A DNA stretch of 64,000 nucleotides from Edaphochlamys debaryana (taxonomy: Eukaryota > Chlorophyta > Chlorophyceae > Chlamydomonadales): positions 930,001 to 994,000 of the forward strand of contig JAEHOE010000004.1 of assembly GCA_016858145.1 (NCBI GenBank). Reading direction: 5' to 3'. Numbering within the stretch: position 1 is the stretch's first letter; each line of letters starts with the position of its first letter. Below, one piece after another: positions 1-12,540 of the stretch. The notes under the pieces were generated by a model. It did not search any database, was not told the origin of the DNA, and saw nothing but the letters and a program-made list of their open reading frames with translations. A program made the translations under genes and the position numbers.

Positions 1-111
1 ACCGTGACCCGTCATTTCTCATGTGCCCCCCCATTCCCGCGTATCCCTCTGCCGTCCCCCATTCTCCCCTTACTCCTCATCCCCCACCGCCCCCACAAAC
101 CCACGTGCCAG

Positions 112-3100
112 ATCCGCTGGGGCCAGAAGCCCGACGGCGTGTGCCTGGTGGTGGGGGGCATGGGCAGCGGCTTCCCGCACAACACCACCGCGGGTGAGGG
201 GGAGGGGAGGGGGAGGGGGAGGGGGAGGAGGGGGAGGGGGGAGAGGATAGTAGGCCACGACTTCTGGGGCGTGAGGAGCCCCCCTTCACTCCCGCTTTCG
301 CTCAGCTCCTCACGTTCCCGTGCCCCTTCATCCCCCCCCATTCCTGGCGTCGGCACGATCCCGCTCAGCATCGAACACCCCCCTTCCCCCCCCCCAGACG
401 TCATCCTCACCAACACCCCCCTGCAGCCCCAGGAGGCCGCATTCAACAGGCAAGGGGGAGGGCGGGATGGGGGCGAGTGCTGACGAAGGGGCCAGAGGAT
501 CTCGCCCGCGTGGTCACCGCCCCCCGCTTGAGGGCGGCCCTTCCCCTCGTGCTGTGCGTCTGACACTCGCTCCCGCATCCCTCCGTCCCCCATCCGCGCC
601 CCCCCCTCAAGGGCCCAGTACTTCTGGGAGGCCTTCCCCGCTGCCTCGGGCCGCACCGACCGCACCACCTACATGTTCACGTGTAGGCGGGGGGGGGAGG
701 GGGGAAAGCAGGAGAAGAGGGCACAGCGCGGGGCGCGTGTGGAGGCATACTGGAGGACCGCGATTGGGGACTTGCGAATGTGTTTGCCATGCGTTGTCAT
801 GGCGCGGGGGGGACGAACACGGCCATCCCGACCCGAGCATGCTTTTGCAAACGCCTCCCCCCCTCTCCCCCCCCCAGACCTCGACGCCGCCGCCTACCGC
901 CCGCCCCTGGCCGCCATGATGGAGGACTACTGCCGCCTCATGCCGCAGTACCAGGTACGGCAATCTGTACGGCACGCATCGTCGTACGGCAACGATACGG
1001 CTCATTGTGCCTCCGGTCAGCCCTGATCCCTCCTGCCCCTGTTCGCCCTCCAGCCTCCACCCGCCCAATCCCTCTGCTCTTACCCCCCCCTCTCCCTCCT
1101 GTCAGGGGGTGGCCTTTGACGACATCGACTTTAAGCGCGTGCTCTTCGGCTTCTTCCCGGTGCGTCCGGCAGTTCGTGCGCTTGTACGGCAGTACGACAT
1201 GCGCCGGTCCTCCTAGGGACCAAAGCGGCTGACGCCTGCCCTGCCTTGCCACGCAGACATTCAAGAACACCCCCCTGCAGCCGGCGTTCGACCGGTGAGG
1301 GGCAGCGGACAGCAGGATCTGCTGGGGCCGGAGGGTTGCAATCGACCGTGGGTTCTGTCCCGGGTCCGATGCCTCCGGTCCACCACACGTCCCCCCCCCC
1401 ACCGCTCCTCCCCCGCAGCGTCATCCAGATCGGTGACGCTAGAGGGCCCCCCCCCGACCCCCTCTTCACTCCCCCTCCACACACCCCTCCACCCCCTCAC
1501 CCCTCCACCCCCCTCGTCCCTCCCCCCCCCAACGCAGCGTCATCCAGATCGGTGACGCCAGCGGGCTGCAGTCGCCCCTCTCCTTCGGCGGCTTCGGGGC
1601 ACTCACCCGGCACCTGGCTCGGCTAAACAAGGCGCTCAGTGAGAGATCGGGGGGGAGAGGGGGGGGCGGGGGGGGGGAACGGGCGGGACGTGTGTGTATG
1701 GGCGCTCACCCGGCACCTGGCTCGGCTCAACAACGCACTGACTGAGAGATAGGGGGGGGCGGGCGGGGGAGGGGGGAAAGGGGGAGAGAGGGGAGCGATG
1801 GGGAAGAGGGCGCATATCGGGTGCGTGTGCGTGTGCGGCCACTGCGCTCATGACCAAGGCTCGGAGTCCTCCTGAGTCGTAAGACCAGTCCACGAGAAAG
1901 GTCCATGGCGGAGGCCACTTTTCGCTCACCACCCAACCGCCAACTACCTAACCACCTAACCGCCAGGCGAGGCGCTCGAGGCCGACCTGCTCGACAAGGC
2001 CTCGCTGGGGCGTGTGGCGGCATACAACCCGGGGCTGAGCAGGTGTGTGTGTGTGTGTGGATGGGGGGGTGAAGGGGCTGTGCTGACCCTGAAACAGTAG
2101 ACAGTAAAGCGAACCCTTTACTGGGGTGTGTGTAGGAATGATGACTAGCGGAACACGAGGGGGAGTCGCAGCGGCAGCCAGCGGTGCATGCCGGGGTGCA
2201 TGCCCTCCTCACGCCCGGTCGGACGCTGCCCGACCTCTCCTTCGTCTCCCCTCCCCTCCCCATCCCTGCCCCCCCTCCTAAGCTCCTGGATGATGCAGCG
2301 GGCCATGAGTGTACGGCAGGGAGATGCGCCGACGCCGGATCTGATCAACCGCATGCTGGTGAGGGGCAGGGGCCACACACAGGGCCTCACGGCGCACGTG
2401 GCCTGCTGTCCTCGTTCCCCCACCCCTCCCTGGCTTCTTCCCTCCCCCCCCCCCCCCACCCTTGGCTCCTGTCGTCCCCCTAAACCTACCCCCCCCCCCA
2501 GGCGGGCAACTTCCGCAGCATGCAGCGCTTCGGGGACCCCGTGATGAAGCCCTTCCTGCAGGTGGGGGGGGGAGGGGAGGGGAGGGAGGGGAGCTATGCT
2601 TGTCTCGACCCGCACTGGCCGGGGCAGTCGAACCGGGAGCTGCGGGAGTTGTGCCGGCATGCAGGGTACTGCAGCGCCTGACCTTGCGCCGACACCCCAC
2701 CCCACCCCACCCCACCCCAGGATGTGATCCAGTTCGGGCCCATGATGACCACCCTGACGGCCCAGGTGTGTGTGGGGGGGTCGGAAAGTCGGGGAGCAGT
2801 GGGCACCGTGGGGGCGAGAGGTGGTTGGGCCTTCGGCTGCAGCAACACACCCGCCCCCTCCACCCACCACCGCCGCCTCCACCCCGTCCACCACCCCCTC
2901 CTCGTCAACCCCTTCCACCAGATGTTTGAACCCCCTCTCCCCTCTCCCCTCCCCCAATCCACCACCCCTCCCCCCAGATGTTCGGTGACCCCGCCTCCAT
3001 CCCCCGCCTCATCAGCCACGTCGGCCCGGGTGAGTCGAGAGGCGGGGCGGGGCCGGCACACGTCAGCAAGCGGCTGACGAACACCTCTGCCCAGCATAAC

Positions 3101-3749
3101 GCACGAACCACACACCGCGTTCCCTCGGATCCCTTTCTTCCGCCCGGCTCGCCCTTGGGCCTGCAACCCTCCCGGGTGCTTGTGACACGAAACACACCCG
3201 CCTTCCCCCTCTTTCCCCCCCTCTCCCCCCAGGCCCCCTCCTCGAGTGGGTGGGCCACATGGCCTCGCTGGGGGCCTACACAGCCTTGCACTCGGCCGCC
3301 ACCGCCGCGGGGGCGCGCAAGCAGGTGCGGGGGCGCCCGGCTCTTGGGCAGAGGATTCTAGCGTCTTGAGTTTGACCAGTGCGCTATCTAGCGTTCCGGG
3401 GGGCGGTGGGTGGCGGCAACCGCCGCGGGGGCGCGCGGGCAGGCGCGAGGTTGAGGGCTGAGAGCAACTGCGGAGGGCAGCTGCGGAGCGGGGTGCGGGG
3501 GTGCCAGGTTCTTGCAGCGTCTTGAGGTTGACCAATGGTCGTGCTAGCGTTCAGAATGGCGGGTTGTTCGAGCTGCATGCTTGGGCTACTGCGCCTTCTC
3601 GACGCATGACCTTACAACCCATTTGCCCTGCACCGCCGCCTCCCCACCAGGTGGCGGAGTCGCCCGTACTCACAGCCCGCGAGCGCTTCACGCTCAACCG
3701 CCTGCTCGACGCGTGGGAGTACGGCAGCGGCCTGGACTACAAGCTGTAG
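112..3749 (+). CDS. Plastid-type FAD-dependent oxidoreductase, 3' part (5' end off window)
   Basis: A nuclear gene entering from the left edge. Fourteen exons can be joined in frame: 112-193, 398-449, 612-682, 878-954, 1106-1159, 1257-1294, 1538-1638, 1967-2042, 2283-2358, 2502-2561, 2721-2765, 2978-3029, 3233-3324 and 3651-3749, giving 324 residues before TAG. Visible blocks are WGQKPDGVCLVVGG, YFWEAFPAASGRTDRT, FKRVLFGFFP, GDASGLQSPLSFGGFG and the tail WEYGSGLDYKL. The GDASG block resembles the C-terminal FAD-contacting motif of the lycopene cyclase/geranylgeranyl reductase superfamily, and the whole resembles plant and cyanobacterial FAD/NAD(P)-binding oxidoreductases of unknown substrate. 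The N-terminal Rossmann motif and any transit peptide are outside the window. Intron 2 starts with GC (position 450). Intron 4 starts GTACGGCA. Exon 7 has decayed partial copies on both sides. The exact substrate is not inferable. Confidence 0.78.
945..1010 (+). repeat. TACGGCA cluster at an intron 5' end
   Basis: Intron 4 of the flavoprotein gene begins GTACGGCAATC and contains three TACGGCA copies plus a GATACGG within about 45 bp of the donor. The next intron carries GTACGGCAGTACGACA near 1186. The same 7-mer appears in introns of SDH2 and the SMCHD1-like gene. Confidence 0.7.
1410..1560 (+). repeat. Duplicated acceptor plus exon start (exon 7 of the flavoprotein)
   Basis: The acceptor and first exon bases CAG|CGTCATCCAGATCGGTG occur at about 1416 and again at 1535. 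The second copy continues as the real exon. The first breaks off after ACGCTAGAGGG. Copies are about 119 bp apart in direct orientation, separated by a pyrimidine-rich stretch. Confidence 0.8.
1598..1752 (+). repeat. Duplicated exon end plus donor (exon 7 of the flavoprotein)
   Basis: The end of exon 7 and its donor region (CTCACCCGGCACCTGGCTCG, then CTCAGTGAGAGAT) is repeated about 102 bp downstream at 1700-1752. In the downstream copy the donor reads CTGACTGAGAG, so the GT is lost. The real donor is at 1639. Confidence 0.8.
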
Positions 3750-5356
3750 CGCAACCGTACGGCTGCCGTACGCGATGCGCCCGGTCGGGCGCCCCCACCG
3801 AGGCGCCCCCGAGGCACGGCCGTGCTTAGCAGCATCCATTGGTCTTCGTCGCCTGCGCATGCTTTTCTCCGTGCAGTGCTAGATTAGCCGTGCGTGTGTG
3901 CGGAGGGCTGCTCGTGTAAGCTAGGGGCAAGCCAGCTCGGCAGAAAGCCGAGGGCTGCTCGTGTGCGCGACGCAGGGACGTCCTGGGGCCGGTATCCCAC
4001 ACGGAATAAGCGCTCTGCCAGCATGGGCTGGGGCCGCGGGGCAGTGACGGGGGCAGCGGGACCAACGCTTTGGGTTATGTCTGTTGGGCAAGCAGGGATC
4101 TGTACATGTGATCAATGGGGGCGTAGGTATCGGGGGTAAGTCGGCCGAGTGGTGGGGTGAGCTAGGTTGCTCGGAGGGGGGCTTACTCCGTAAGAGCAGG
4201 GTAGGAGTGGCACTCGCATGACTCGACCGAAAGAGCCGCTTGCCCGGTGGGTGGCGCCGTATCCCAAGACCTCGTCTCTATTCATTATTGCTGGCAGGCT
4301 GCTCTTCCAGCGCTGAAGGATGACGGTTGCTGCGTGATGTACAGCGGCAGGCGGCGATGGCAGACTCTGCCGCCGGACAGCATAGGCCGCAGTGGCAGGC
4401 GGGGTGGCTGTCATGGCAGAGGCTGCCCCCGGCTGAATAAACCACGTGCGATTGTAAAATGGCGTGAAGTGCCGAGGGCTCGCAATGGTTTCGGTGGGCC
4501 TTTCATATCTTGACTCCCTGGGCCTGCTAGCCTTGAGGTCTTAGCCGGCAGCCCCCAGTGCGGTCCGCGCTCCCGGGCTCTTGGGGGCAGTCAAAACTGA
4601 GCCCAGGGAGCAGCGATGACCTCCCCGGAGGCAAAACACCGGCTGCCCACCCTGCCACGCCCTGTCTTCCTCGTTGCCACCAGCATGCCCCGCCGACCCA
4701 CATCGCCATCAGTCCAGTCAGGGCCCACGCCTCTGCTGGTCCACAGCACGCCGACCTCCAGTGATCCCCCTCCAACTTCGTCACGCACCCCACCCGGAAC
4801 GCCCGTGAGGCGCATGTCCAAACGTAAGGCGGCCACTGGATGGGCACGGACGGCGCGGCTCCCGCCACACATCCCTGACCGGAAATCCAGTAAGCTGGGC
4901 CCCACGCCGCCGCGGCTGACCCCTTCCAGGCCGCAGCTTGACCTCAAGTCTGAGGCACGCGATGGGCCCTCGGCACACGCCGGCTCTCGACGGCTGTGAC
5001 TAAGCCTCAGCTTGTGCTCGCCGCCACCGCTTGCTCCGCTGCGCCTCCCCGTTCCTGCTCCTCCAGGCACCGCCTCAGCCGGTGCTCCATGCCGTCAGCG
5101 TCCCCCCATCCGACAGCGACGGCCGCCGCCGCCGAGCGCGATCCGCCCCCAGGCCGCCGCTCAGCCAGCGCCGCAGTCGCCGCCGTCCGCTGCATTCAGG
5201 CGCCTGCAGCGGCGATCCGCACTGGCCGCCGCCGCTCCGCAACCTCATGCCAGCGCTCCACGCCCCGATGCCGAGCGAATCCAGATCCAGGCTCCGCAAG
5301 CTCCGCAGCCCCGCGCAGCCGACCCTGTGGGTCGGCCCTTAGTCAGAGGGGCGCGC
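3750..5356. other. Intergenic region between convergent genes
   Basis: This stretch separates the flavoprotein stop from the uS15 stop, so it should hold both 3' UTRs. A TGTAA, the usual green-algal poly(A) signal, lies at about 3914. The 14-mer family GGGCTGCTCGTGT occurs twice, near 3906 and 3953, each preceded by GAG. The only other sizeable open frame (4616-4999, plus strand) is Ser/Thr/Pro-rich and has no recognisable domain. No RNA gene was seen. Confidence 0.6.
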
Positions 5357-6205
<849 letters not shown>

Positions 6206-8632
6206 GGCTATCAAGCGTGGCTCAAGAGGTTGAGGTGAAGCGCTCAGCCTGGTGGAAGTGGGGGACAAGTGTGGAGGCCTCGGCAGCCTTGGGGGGCTCG
6301 CGAGTTGTGGCGGTACGGGCTTGTGGACAATTGCGGCCGCCCGAGCGCCCCCGCTCCTCGCCGTGGTGAGGCCTCCCCGAAATTGTCTGTTCTGTTTAGT
6401 GGTCTCCCGCATCCAGCGACTGCTCAGCGGTGCAAAGACCACAACACTCGCCGTGGGCAGGCGCACCATGCACCGCTGCCGACCGCTCAAGCAGTCCCCG
6501 AGTCCTCGGACGAATGGTCGCTGTGTGCATTGCTTCCCCTGACCATATGCGGAGGAAGAGAAGGTCTGTTCATCTGCATAACGCGGCACCTCGAGCATCG
6601 GTGTGCTCGGGTGAAGCCATATCGTATGCGGCGCTAGAGCGAACGACTGGAGCTCTGCGGACGGTTTGGCCTGGTTGCTGCCGGGTGCCGGCACAGTCTC
6701 AAGACGACGTCTGCCCGACAGGGTTTGGGGGCATCCCCGACGGGGGAGCCCAGGCGGGGAGCCCGGGCGGGGCTTGGGGGGAGCCCCGTGTGGCCTACGC
6801 GGTTGCCTAGGCCGCTCCCTGGCCCGAGGTTGAGACTAGCAGGACATGTAAGCCGCGCGACGACAGGCAGCTCCCCCGTGGACTGGGGGACGTCCGGGCC
6901 CGGTCTTCAACAGGAGCGAGCGGTGCACACCGCTCCCGCCCCCCGCCAATCTCGTGCTTCTACCCGTGCCCCTCGCCTCCCCCCCAGACCTGCCCAACCT
7001 GAACCTTCTGGGCAAGGCTCGGCTGCGGAGTGGCTGGCGCCGGCGACGCCCCAGGAGGACTTGCTGTGCACCGCAACACGCCGCCGGCAGCTTTGCCCAC
7101 GCGAGGCCGGCCGCGTGGGGCGGGCGTGCACCGACCCTGGTGCACCGCCCCAGTTACCGGTCGCGCACGACCACGGGTAGGGCTGAGATGCGCCCGTGTG
7201 ACTTTGCGGGCGGCATACCCCCGGTGCTTGCGAGGCCTCCCCACCGGTCCTCCCTTTTGACTACGGTCGCCTGGTCAACGCTGCTCGGTGCGCTGGCTCA
7301 GGCTACAGTACGGTGTCTCTTGATACCTCGTTCCTTGGATACCTGGGATTTGAAGTGCTGCTCCAGTCTTGCGGCAGCCTCGGCGACAACCGTGATCCCG
7401 GGATGCGCCGGGGCGCCACGGGGGGCAGAGTGAGGCAGCTGCACCGGGAGGGTCAGGTGCTGACGTCCTGTGCCTCTCATGACGGTCGTGACGCCTGGTG
7501 GCGGTGGCGGTTGGACCCTCTGGGTTGCCATCGATGGGCCCCGTGCGTCCTTCTGACTCCTTGGCTGCATCCTTTGTAGTTTACAGGGCGGGGCGCACTG
7601 TCAGGACTTGCACAGGACTTGGAGATACACACTTCGCTTTGAGGTCCGGCCCGAACATCAAGAATCTACGCTCTAGCAGCAGCACGCAAGGGCACGTGGA
7701 CCCTGCGCGGACAGCGGTTACCACCGCCCCCTTGCGCCCACGCATGCCCCGCCTCACGGCAGCTCGACCGCTCGAACCCCCTCAACATGGACAGTTTCCT
7801 TCGCTTGCAGCCCGTTGCATCAGCACCCGCATCCGCATCGCAGCAGGAAGCAACGCCCCAAGCAGCGTGCCAAACAAGGCCAAACTCTTGGGCCGGCGGC
7901 CCCTAGACAAGATGGGGAACGCTCCTGACCCTGCACCGCCCACCGGGCTAGCAGTGTCCTTTGGCACTTAACTTATTGGGCATTGTCTTATTGATGCGAA
8001 GGCCCCCACTAGTACGGAGATGATGGAGGCGGCCATCACATCAGCGCAAATACAGTTAGCCGAGGTATAACATCAGCTCATGAACAGTGGGCCCGTCCAC
8101 TAGCTACCCCCTCGCCGGGCCCCACAACCCCACTAGCGCATGCGGGTGCGGGTGGGGGCAGCCCCGTGCGGCCTGAGCCGTCAGGGCAGAGCCTTGCCCG
8201 AAGCTTGCTCTATCCCCAACAGCAATTCGCGCCGGCCAACATGCCCATCCCTTCCCACGGGCCATGCCCGCAAGCCCCAGCTAAAGCAGCCACCGAACAC
8301 CCCTTGCTGGCGACCAGCCCATCCGCCCGCAACTGGCCCCATCGGCCGTCGACCCCTGCACGCCCCTGCCTGCGTGCACGTGTCACCAGTGACCCCCGCG
8401 CCCACGCCGCCCACCCACCAACATGCATCCCACCCCACCCCGTCGCCCAGCTCGAGCGCTTCATGCCTCCCGCTATCTTCGCATGCGCCTGCTTCGTGAC
8501 ATGCAACCCCCCTGCCCCCAGGCCCCTGCCACGCCGGCGAGCTGAAAGCAAAAGGCGCCTGAAGCCGGGGCCTGTCCGGAGCCCGCCAAGAGAACATGGA
8601 AGCGTACAGCCGATCCGGATCCAGATCTAGAT
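6206..8632. other. Intergenic region, uS15 promoter to DUF1997 3' end
   Basis: About 2.4 kb between two minus-strand genes. It should contain the uS15 promoter at its left end and the 3' UTR of the DUF1997 gene at its right end. A short G-rich direct repeat (GGGGAGCCC units) lies at about 6735-6790. Tandem AGATCT sits just after the DUF1997 stop at 8622-8640. No convincing gene was seen. Confidence 0.5.
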
Positions 8633-11416
8633 CTAGATCTCGCCCACGGGCTTGCGCGAGTCGTCCCCCGCCGCCCACTTCTCGTAGTCTGTCCGCAGCT
8701 GCGCCAGGAAGCGGGGGACCATGGCGTTGAGCACGCCCTGCATCACCTGGGGGGGAGGGGGAGGAGAAAGAGAAGGGGGAAACCGTGTGTGTTTTGGCGT
8801 GGGGACACGTGGGCGCGGGATGCGGGGGACGATGGCGTTGAGCACGCCCTGCATCACCTGGGGGGGAGGGGGGGGCGGAAGAGAGGGGGGGGCAACCGTG
8901 TGTGTTTGGAGAGGTGCCTCCTGCCCTGCTTCTCGCCGCCCGGTGCCGCCCGCCCGCTGGCACGCCGGCTCCCACACACGCGCCCACACACACGCCCCGG
9001 CCCGCATGCCCCCTCGCGCCCCCTGCGGCCCCTGCATACATGCGGCCTGCCCAGCACCCTCGCCCCCCACCCCCCTCGCACAACCCCCGCACGTCTGCTG
9101 CTTGCCCCCGGGCGCTTCCACACACCCTCGCCCCCCCCACACCTTGCTCCCGCTGGCGCTGATGCTGTCTGCCCCCAGGAAGGCGCACCAGGAGGGGATC
9201 TCAAGGTCCACCTGGGGGGAGTGGGGGGATGGAGGATGGAGGTTGGATGGGGGGTGGGGGGTGCAGGTTCGTGGGGTCAACCCCTTGAGCGCATGCCGTC
9301 CTCAAGAGGGGGCAGCAGCGTTCCTCTCAATTCCAGCCCTCTTCCCAAGCTCTTCCCACGTTTCACAACCGCCACCCGTCACCCGGTGTATTTGCCTACC
9401 AGGGCTGCGGACCGTCCCAGTCCACGCCCCATGCGCACCGCAGCGTGCCCTGCCAGCCTGACCCCTCATCCCTCGTCCCTTTCCCCTCTCCCCCCCCCAC
9501 CCCCGTCACCCGACCACTCACCTCAATGGTCGTGTCGCTGACAATCTCCTGCAGCCGCCGCCCCTCGGCCGCCTCCTCGGCCGGGGCGGGCTCGTCCTGC
9601 CCCTCGGGCGCCACGTAATCGCGGTACCGTACGACATTAGTCATGGTGGCCGAGAACTTCTCGTTCAGGTCCTCCACGAAGCGGCTGCCTTGGAGCTGCG
9701 GGGCGCAACCAACCAACGAGGAACGGTTGGCGGTTGGGGGCGGGCTGCGGCTGCCCCTCGCCCCCACCCGCCCCTCCTCCTCGTCCGCACACGTACACGT
9801 CCGTCCCCCCCGGGCCTCGTGTCTTTGTACTCCAGCCCCTCTCGGCACTGGAGTCTGCCCCCCGGCCCCTCGATAGAGATGAAGGTGCTCCCCCCACCGC
9901 AGCCCCAACCCCCTTCCCGGCGTGCGAGCTCCGCCATTCCACCGCAGCCTCCACCATCCGGCCTAGCCCTCACACCCCGCCCCCATTACCCCCGCCAGGT
10001 TCCCGCCCTTGCCCCAGTTATACCCCACCCGCCTCGCCCCCGGCACCCCCGATCGTGGCAGCCAGCCCCCGGCCTGCCGCAGCCCCAGCCCCACCCTGCA
10101 CCCACCCCAAACCCCCACCCACACACCCCCCAGCACCCACCCTGCACCCCAGCAGGCGGATGGTGCAGCCCCCCTCCTCCACGGTCACCGACACAGTGAT
10201 GACGGGCTCGGCGGACCAGGAGAAGAGCTTGAGCGCGCCCACTGGGGTTGGAGCGGGATGGGGGAAGAGGGACGCCGGCACGGGAGCAGTTTAGTTCAGG
10301 GCTGGGCAGGGCAGGGGCTGGGCTGGGGCAAGCGGCCGCTAGAGCGGATGCAGGCTGTACCCGTAACCAGCTCCAGATGAACCTGCCAAAGCAGAGCCCC
10401 ACCAACAACAAGGCATCCCTCGCGCCCCACTAGGAGTCCCACTAGATCCCACAGGCCCGTTAAATCTACTCCGCCTTGATCCACCCCATGCCAATCAACC
10501 CCGACTGGATCCAGCTAGATCCAAACCCACCGTAGCACTTGAAGGTGGTGTCGTCCACTCGCTCGATCTTGCGTGCGTCAAGCACCGAGTACTGGGAGGC
10601 GGGGAGGGCCATGTACTCGCCTGGGGTGGGAGGGGGAGGGGGGAGGGTGAAGGGAGGGAGGGGGGAGGGTGCGGGAAGGGAGGGGGAAGGGAGGGGGCAG
10701 GTGGGGTGGGGGTCGTGGGAGGATGGGGAGATGGAGTGGGGACGTCACTGGCCAGCTCGGAGCACGCCCTCGCGGCTCTTTCACAAGCCCTTGTGCTTCC
10801 GCTTTCGCTCCCCCTCCCGATGCTGCCAGGGGCCCTGCGGACACCGTGTTTGGCCGGGGCCAGTCGCAGCACGCATGGGCGAGCGGCCCCGCCGGTGTTC
10901 AGTCCCCCGTCCAGCTGGATGACGTCCCTGGCCCCCTCTTCTGGCTTCGTGTAATCCCCTTAGCCTCCTGCGAGTTCCACGGCTCCCCCCTGCCCCTGAG
11001 CGTTGACCGTAGCGCCCCGACGCACCCAGCGGCCGTTGGGCCTCGTAAATGGGTTGCCGGCCCAGCTTGTTAGCCCGGAAGCGGGCCCGAGGGGCCCGGC
11101 TTGTTGCTGTCGATGGTGTGGCCGTCTCGCCATTTGCGGCCGCTGCCGCGGGAGCTGTCGTTGTCACGGGCTCCGCAAGCGCGGGCTGTGGGATGGGGGA
11201 ACGCAAGTTCAATTGCGCCTGGAAGTTGGTCCAGCGGGCCCGCCGTGTCAAGAGGAGGCTATTGAGCGCGGTAAAAGGCGCCCGGAGCAATTGGTATGCC
11301 ACTGGAGCCTCTCGCGGTGCTCGGCGCCAGCGCGGATGCGCAGGGCGTGCCACGATGGCATGTGCGCGTGGCAGAACAACCCTGCTGACCAGGCGCCCGC
11401 GTACGTGCCTTTGCAT
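8633..11416 (-). CDS. DUF1997 family protein, probably plastid-targeted
   Basis: Six exons on the minus strand, 11416-11026, 10620-10531, 10241-10141, 9695-9522, 9211-9143 and 8746-8633, join in frame to 312 residues. The DUF1997 core runs from about residue 130 to the end: EYMALPASQYSVLDARKIE, DDTTFKCYVGALKLFSWSAE, then FSATMTNVVRYRDY, VDLEIPSWCAF and VMQGVLNAMVPRFL. This family is conserved in cyanobacteria, algae and plants; its biochemical role is unknown to me. The first about 100 residues are Arg/Ala-rich with few acids, consistent with a transit peptide. An upstream in-frame ATG at 11500 is an alternative start. Intron 5 contains a decayed second copy of the last exon's acceptor and start (about 8820-8870). 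Confidence 0.82.
8712..8900 (-). repeat. Duplicated acceptor plus exon start (last exon of the DUF1997 gene)
   Basis: On the minus strand the unit AAACACACACGG, pyrimidine tract, CCCCAG|GTGATGCAGGGCGTGCTC occurs twice, with exon starts at 8746 and about 8864. The downstream copy is the real exon. The upstream copy encodes VMQGVLNAIVPR and then diverges. Both copies keep the CACACACGG motif 45-60 bases before the acceptor. Confidence 0.85.
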
Positions 11417-12540
11417 GGAGGAGCGTGTGGCGCCGGTGTGGGACAGCCGGGCGGTTGCAGCCCACGCGAGTGCGGAGGGCCTGAAAGGATGACATCCCAA
11501 CGTAGCGCTCAGCCCGCGCGAGCAGAAGATCCTAGGTTAGTGAGTAGCTAGCAAGTCAGCGCGGGGTCAGAATCTACGTCGCTGTGTTCTCCGGTCGGCA
11601 AGGCAATTCTCGCACGATGGTGGCAAAGCGTACGTGGGTGTCTTTAGCGAACAATTCGGTGCGTGGGGAGCTGCAACAGTCACAGCGCCGGTCGCGACGC
11701 TTCCTGCGCGAGTCGACTCGTCGGGGGCCGTACAGATCCGGCTTTCGTGGCACTTTCTCTGCGCTTGACCCGACCTTCCTCCCGTCAGCTTGAGCGCTGG
11801 GCTGCACTCCCAGCACCTATAGCGCTGGGGTGACGGGGTGCGTGGGGGGACATGAGGGGGCCGAAGCCGGGGGACGCGTGTCTGCAGGCCTGGACGGACC
11901 GGGCTCCGTAACTTCGTCGGCCCGGCCGTGCCTCCCCTAATGCGTAGCAAGATAGCCTCGTGCTAGATAGTCTCGTTGCTTGTGTGCTACGCGGGGGTTA
12001 TGCCCGCCTCCCCTAATGCGTCCTGTCCTCGGCTCTGCACTCCACCACTGCAAGCACTCATGAGTAGTTGAGTACCATCATCACCTGATGCCATCGCCGC
12101 CCGCTGCATGCTGACCTCAGCTGACCTGCACCGTACCCGCTAATACCCGCCTCAGCCCCGCATCGCCCGACGACACCCCAACTAGCGTACCGCTGCCTTC
12201 TCTGCTTCCCCGCCTCCCCACCACGGGATCATACGGTGACCAGCACACGCCAGCGCACGCCGCTGCCCCTACCAAGCCCCTTTCTCCACCGTTTCCGAGA
12301 ATCCCGACCCGGGCCTGCCAGCCCCCGCACTCCATCGGCTACTAGACTACTTCCTTCCCATTGCCTGATTCAATCGCTGCCACGCCGTGGGCAGCAGGCG
12401 ACTGGTCTCCCAGGCCGTGCCCTCGCGCACTCGCTTGCCCTGCACCCCTGCTTTTTAGCTCTCACCCCAATCACCGCCCTTGACGCGCCCACCACGCACG
12501 CGCTCCACCCCCCCCCAACCCCCTCCCGTCCTTCACCCCC
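11417..12540. other. Intergenic region between DUF1997 start and ESF2 stop
   Basis: About 1.1 kb that should hold the DUF1997 promoter and the ESF2 3' UTR. The string GCCTCCCCTAATGCGT occurs near 11930 and again near 12006 (CGCCTCCCCTAATGCGT). No coding region, RNA gene or strong promoter motif was recognised. Confidence 0.5.

Noticed and set aside
198..242. G-rich GGGGGA run as a regulatory element
   Set aside because: Such purine runs start many introns in this window. Nothing distinguishes this one.
4616..4999. Plus-strand open frame of 127 residues, Ser/Thr/Pro/Lys-rich
   Set aside because: Composition resembles a disordered protein, but there is no domain, no clear splice context, and overlapping frames of similar length exist. 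Not called without transcript support.
8820..8870. Extra exon of the DUF1997 gene (VMQGVLNAIVPR)
   Set aside because: Same reasoning: a truncated copy of the last exon with loss of similarity after about 36 bases.
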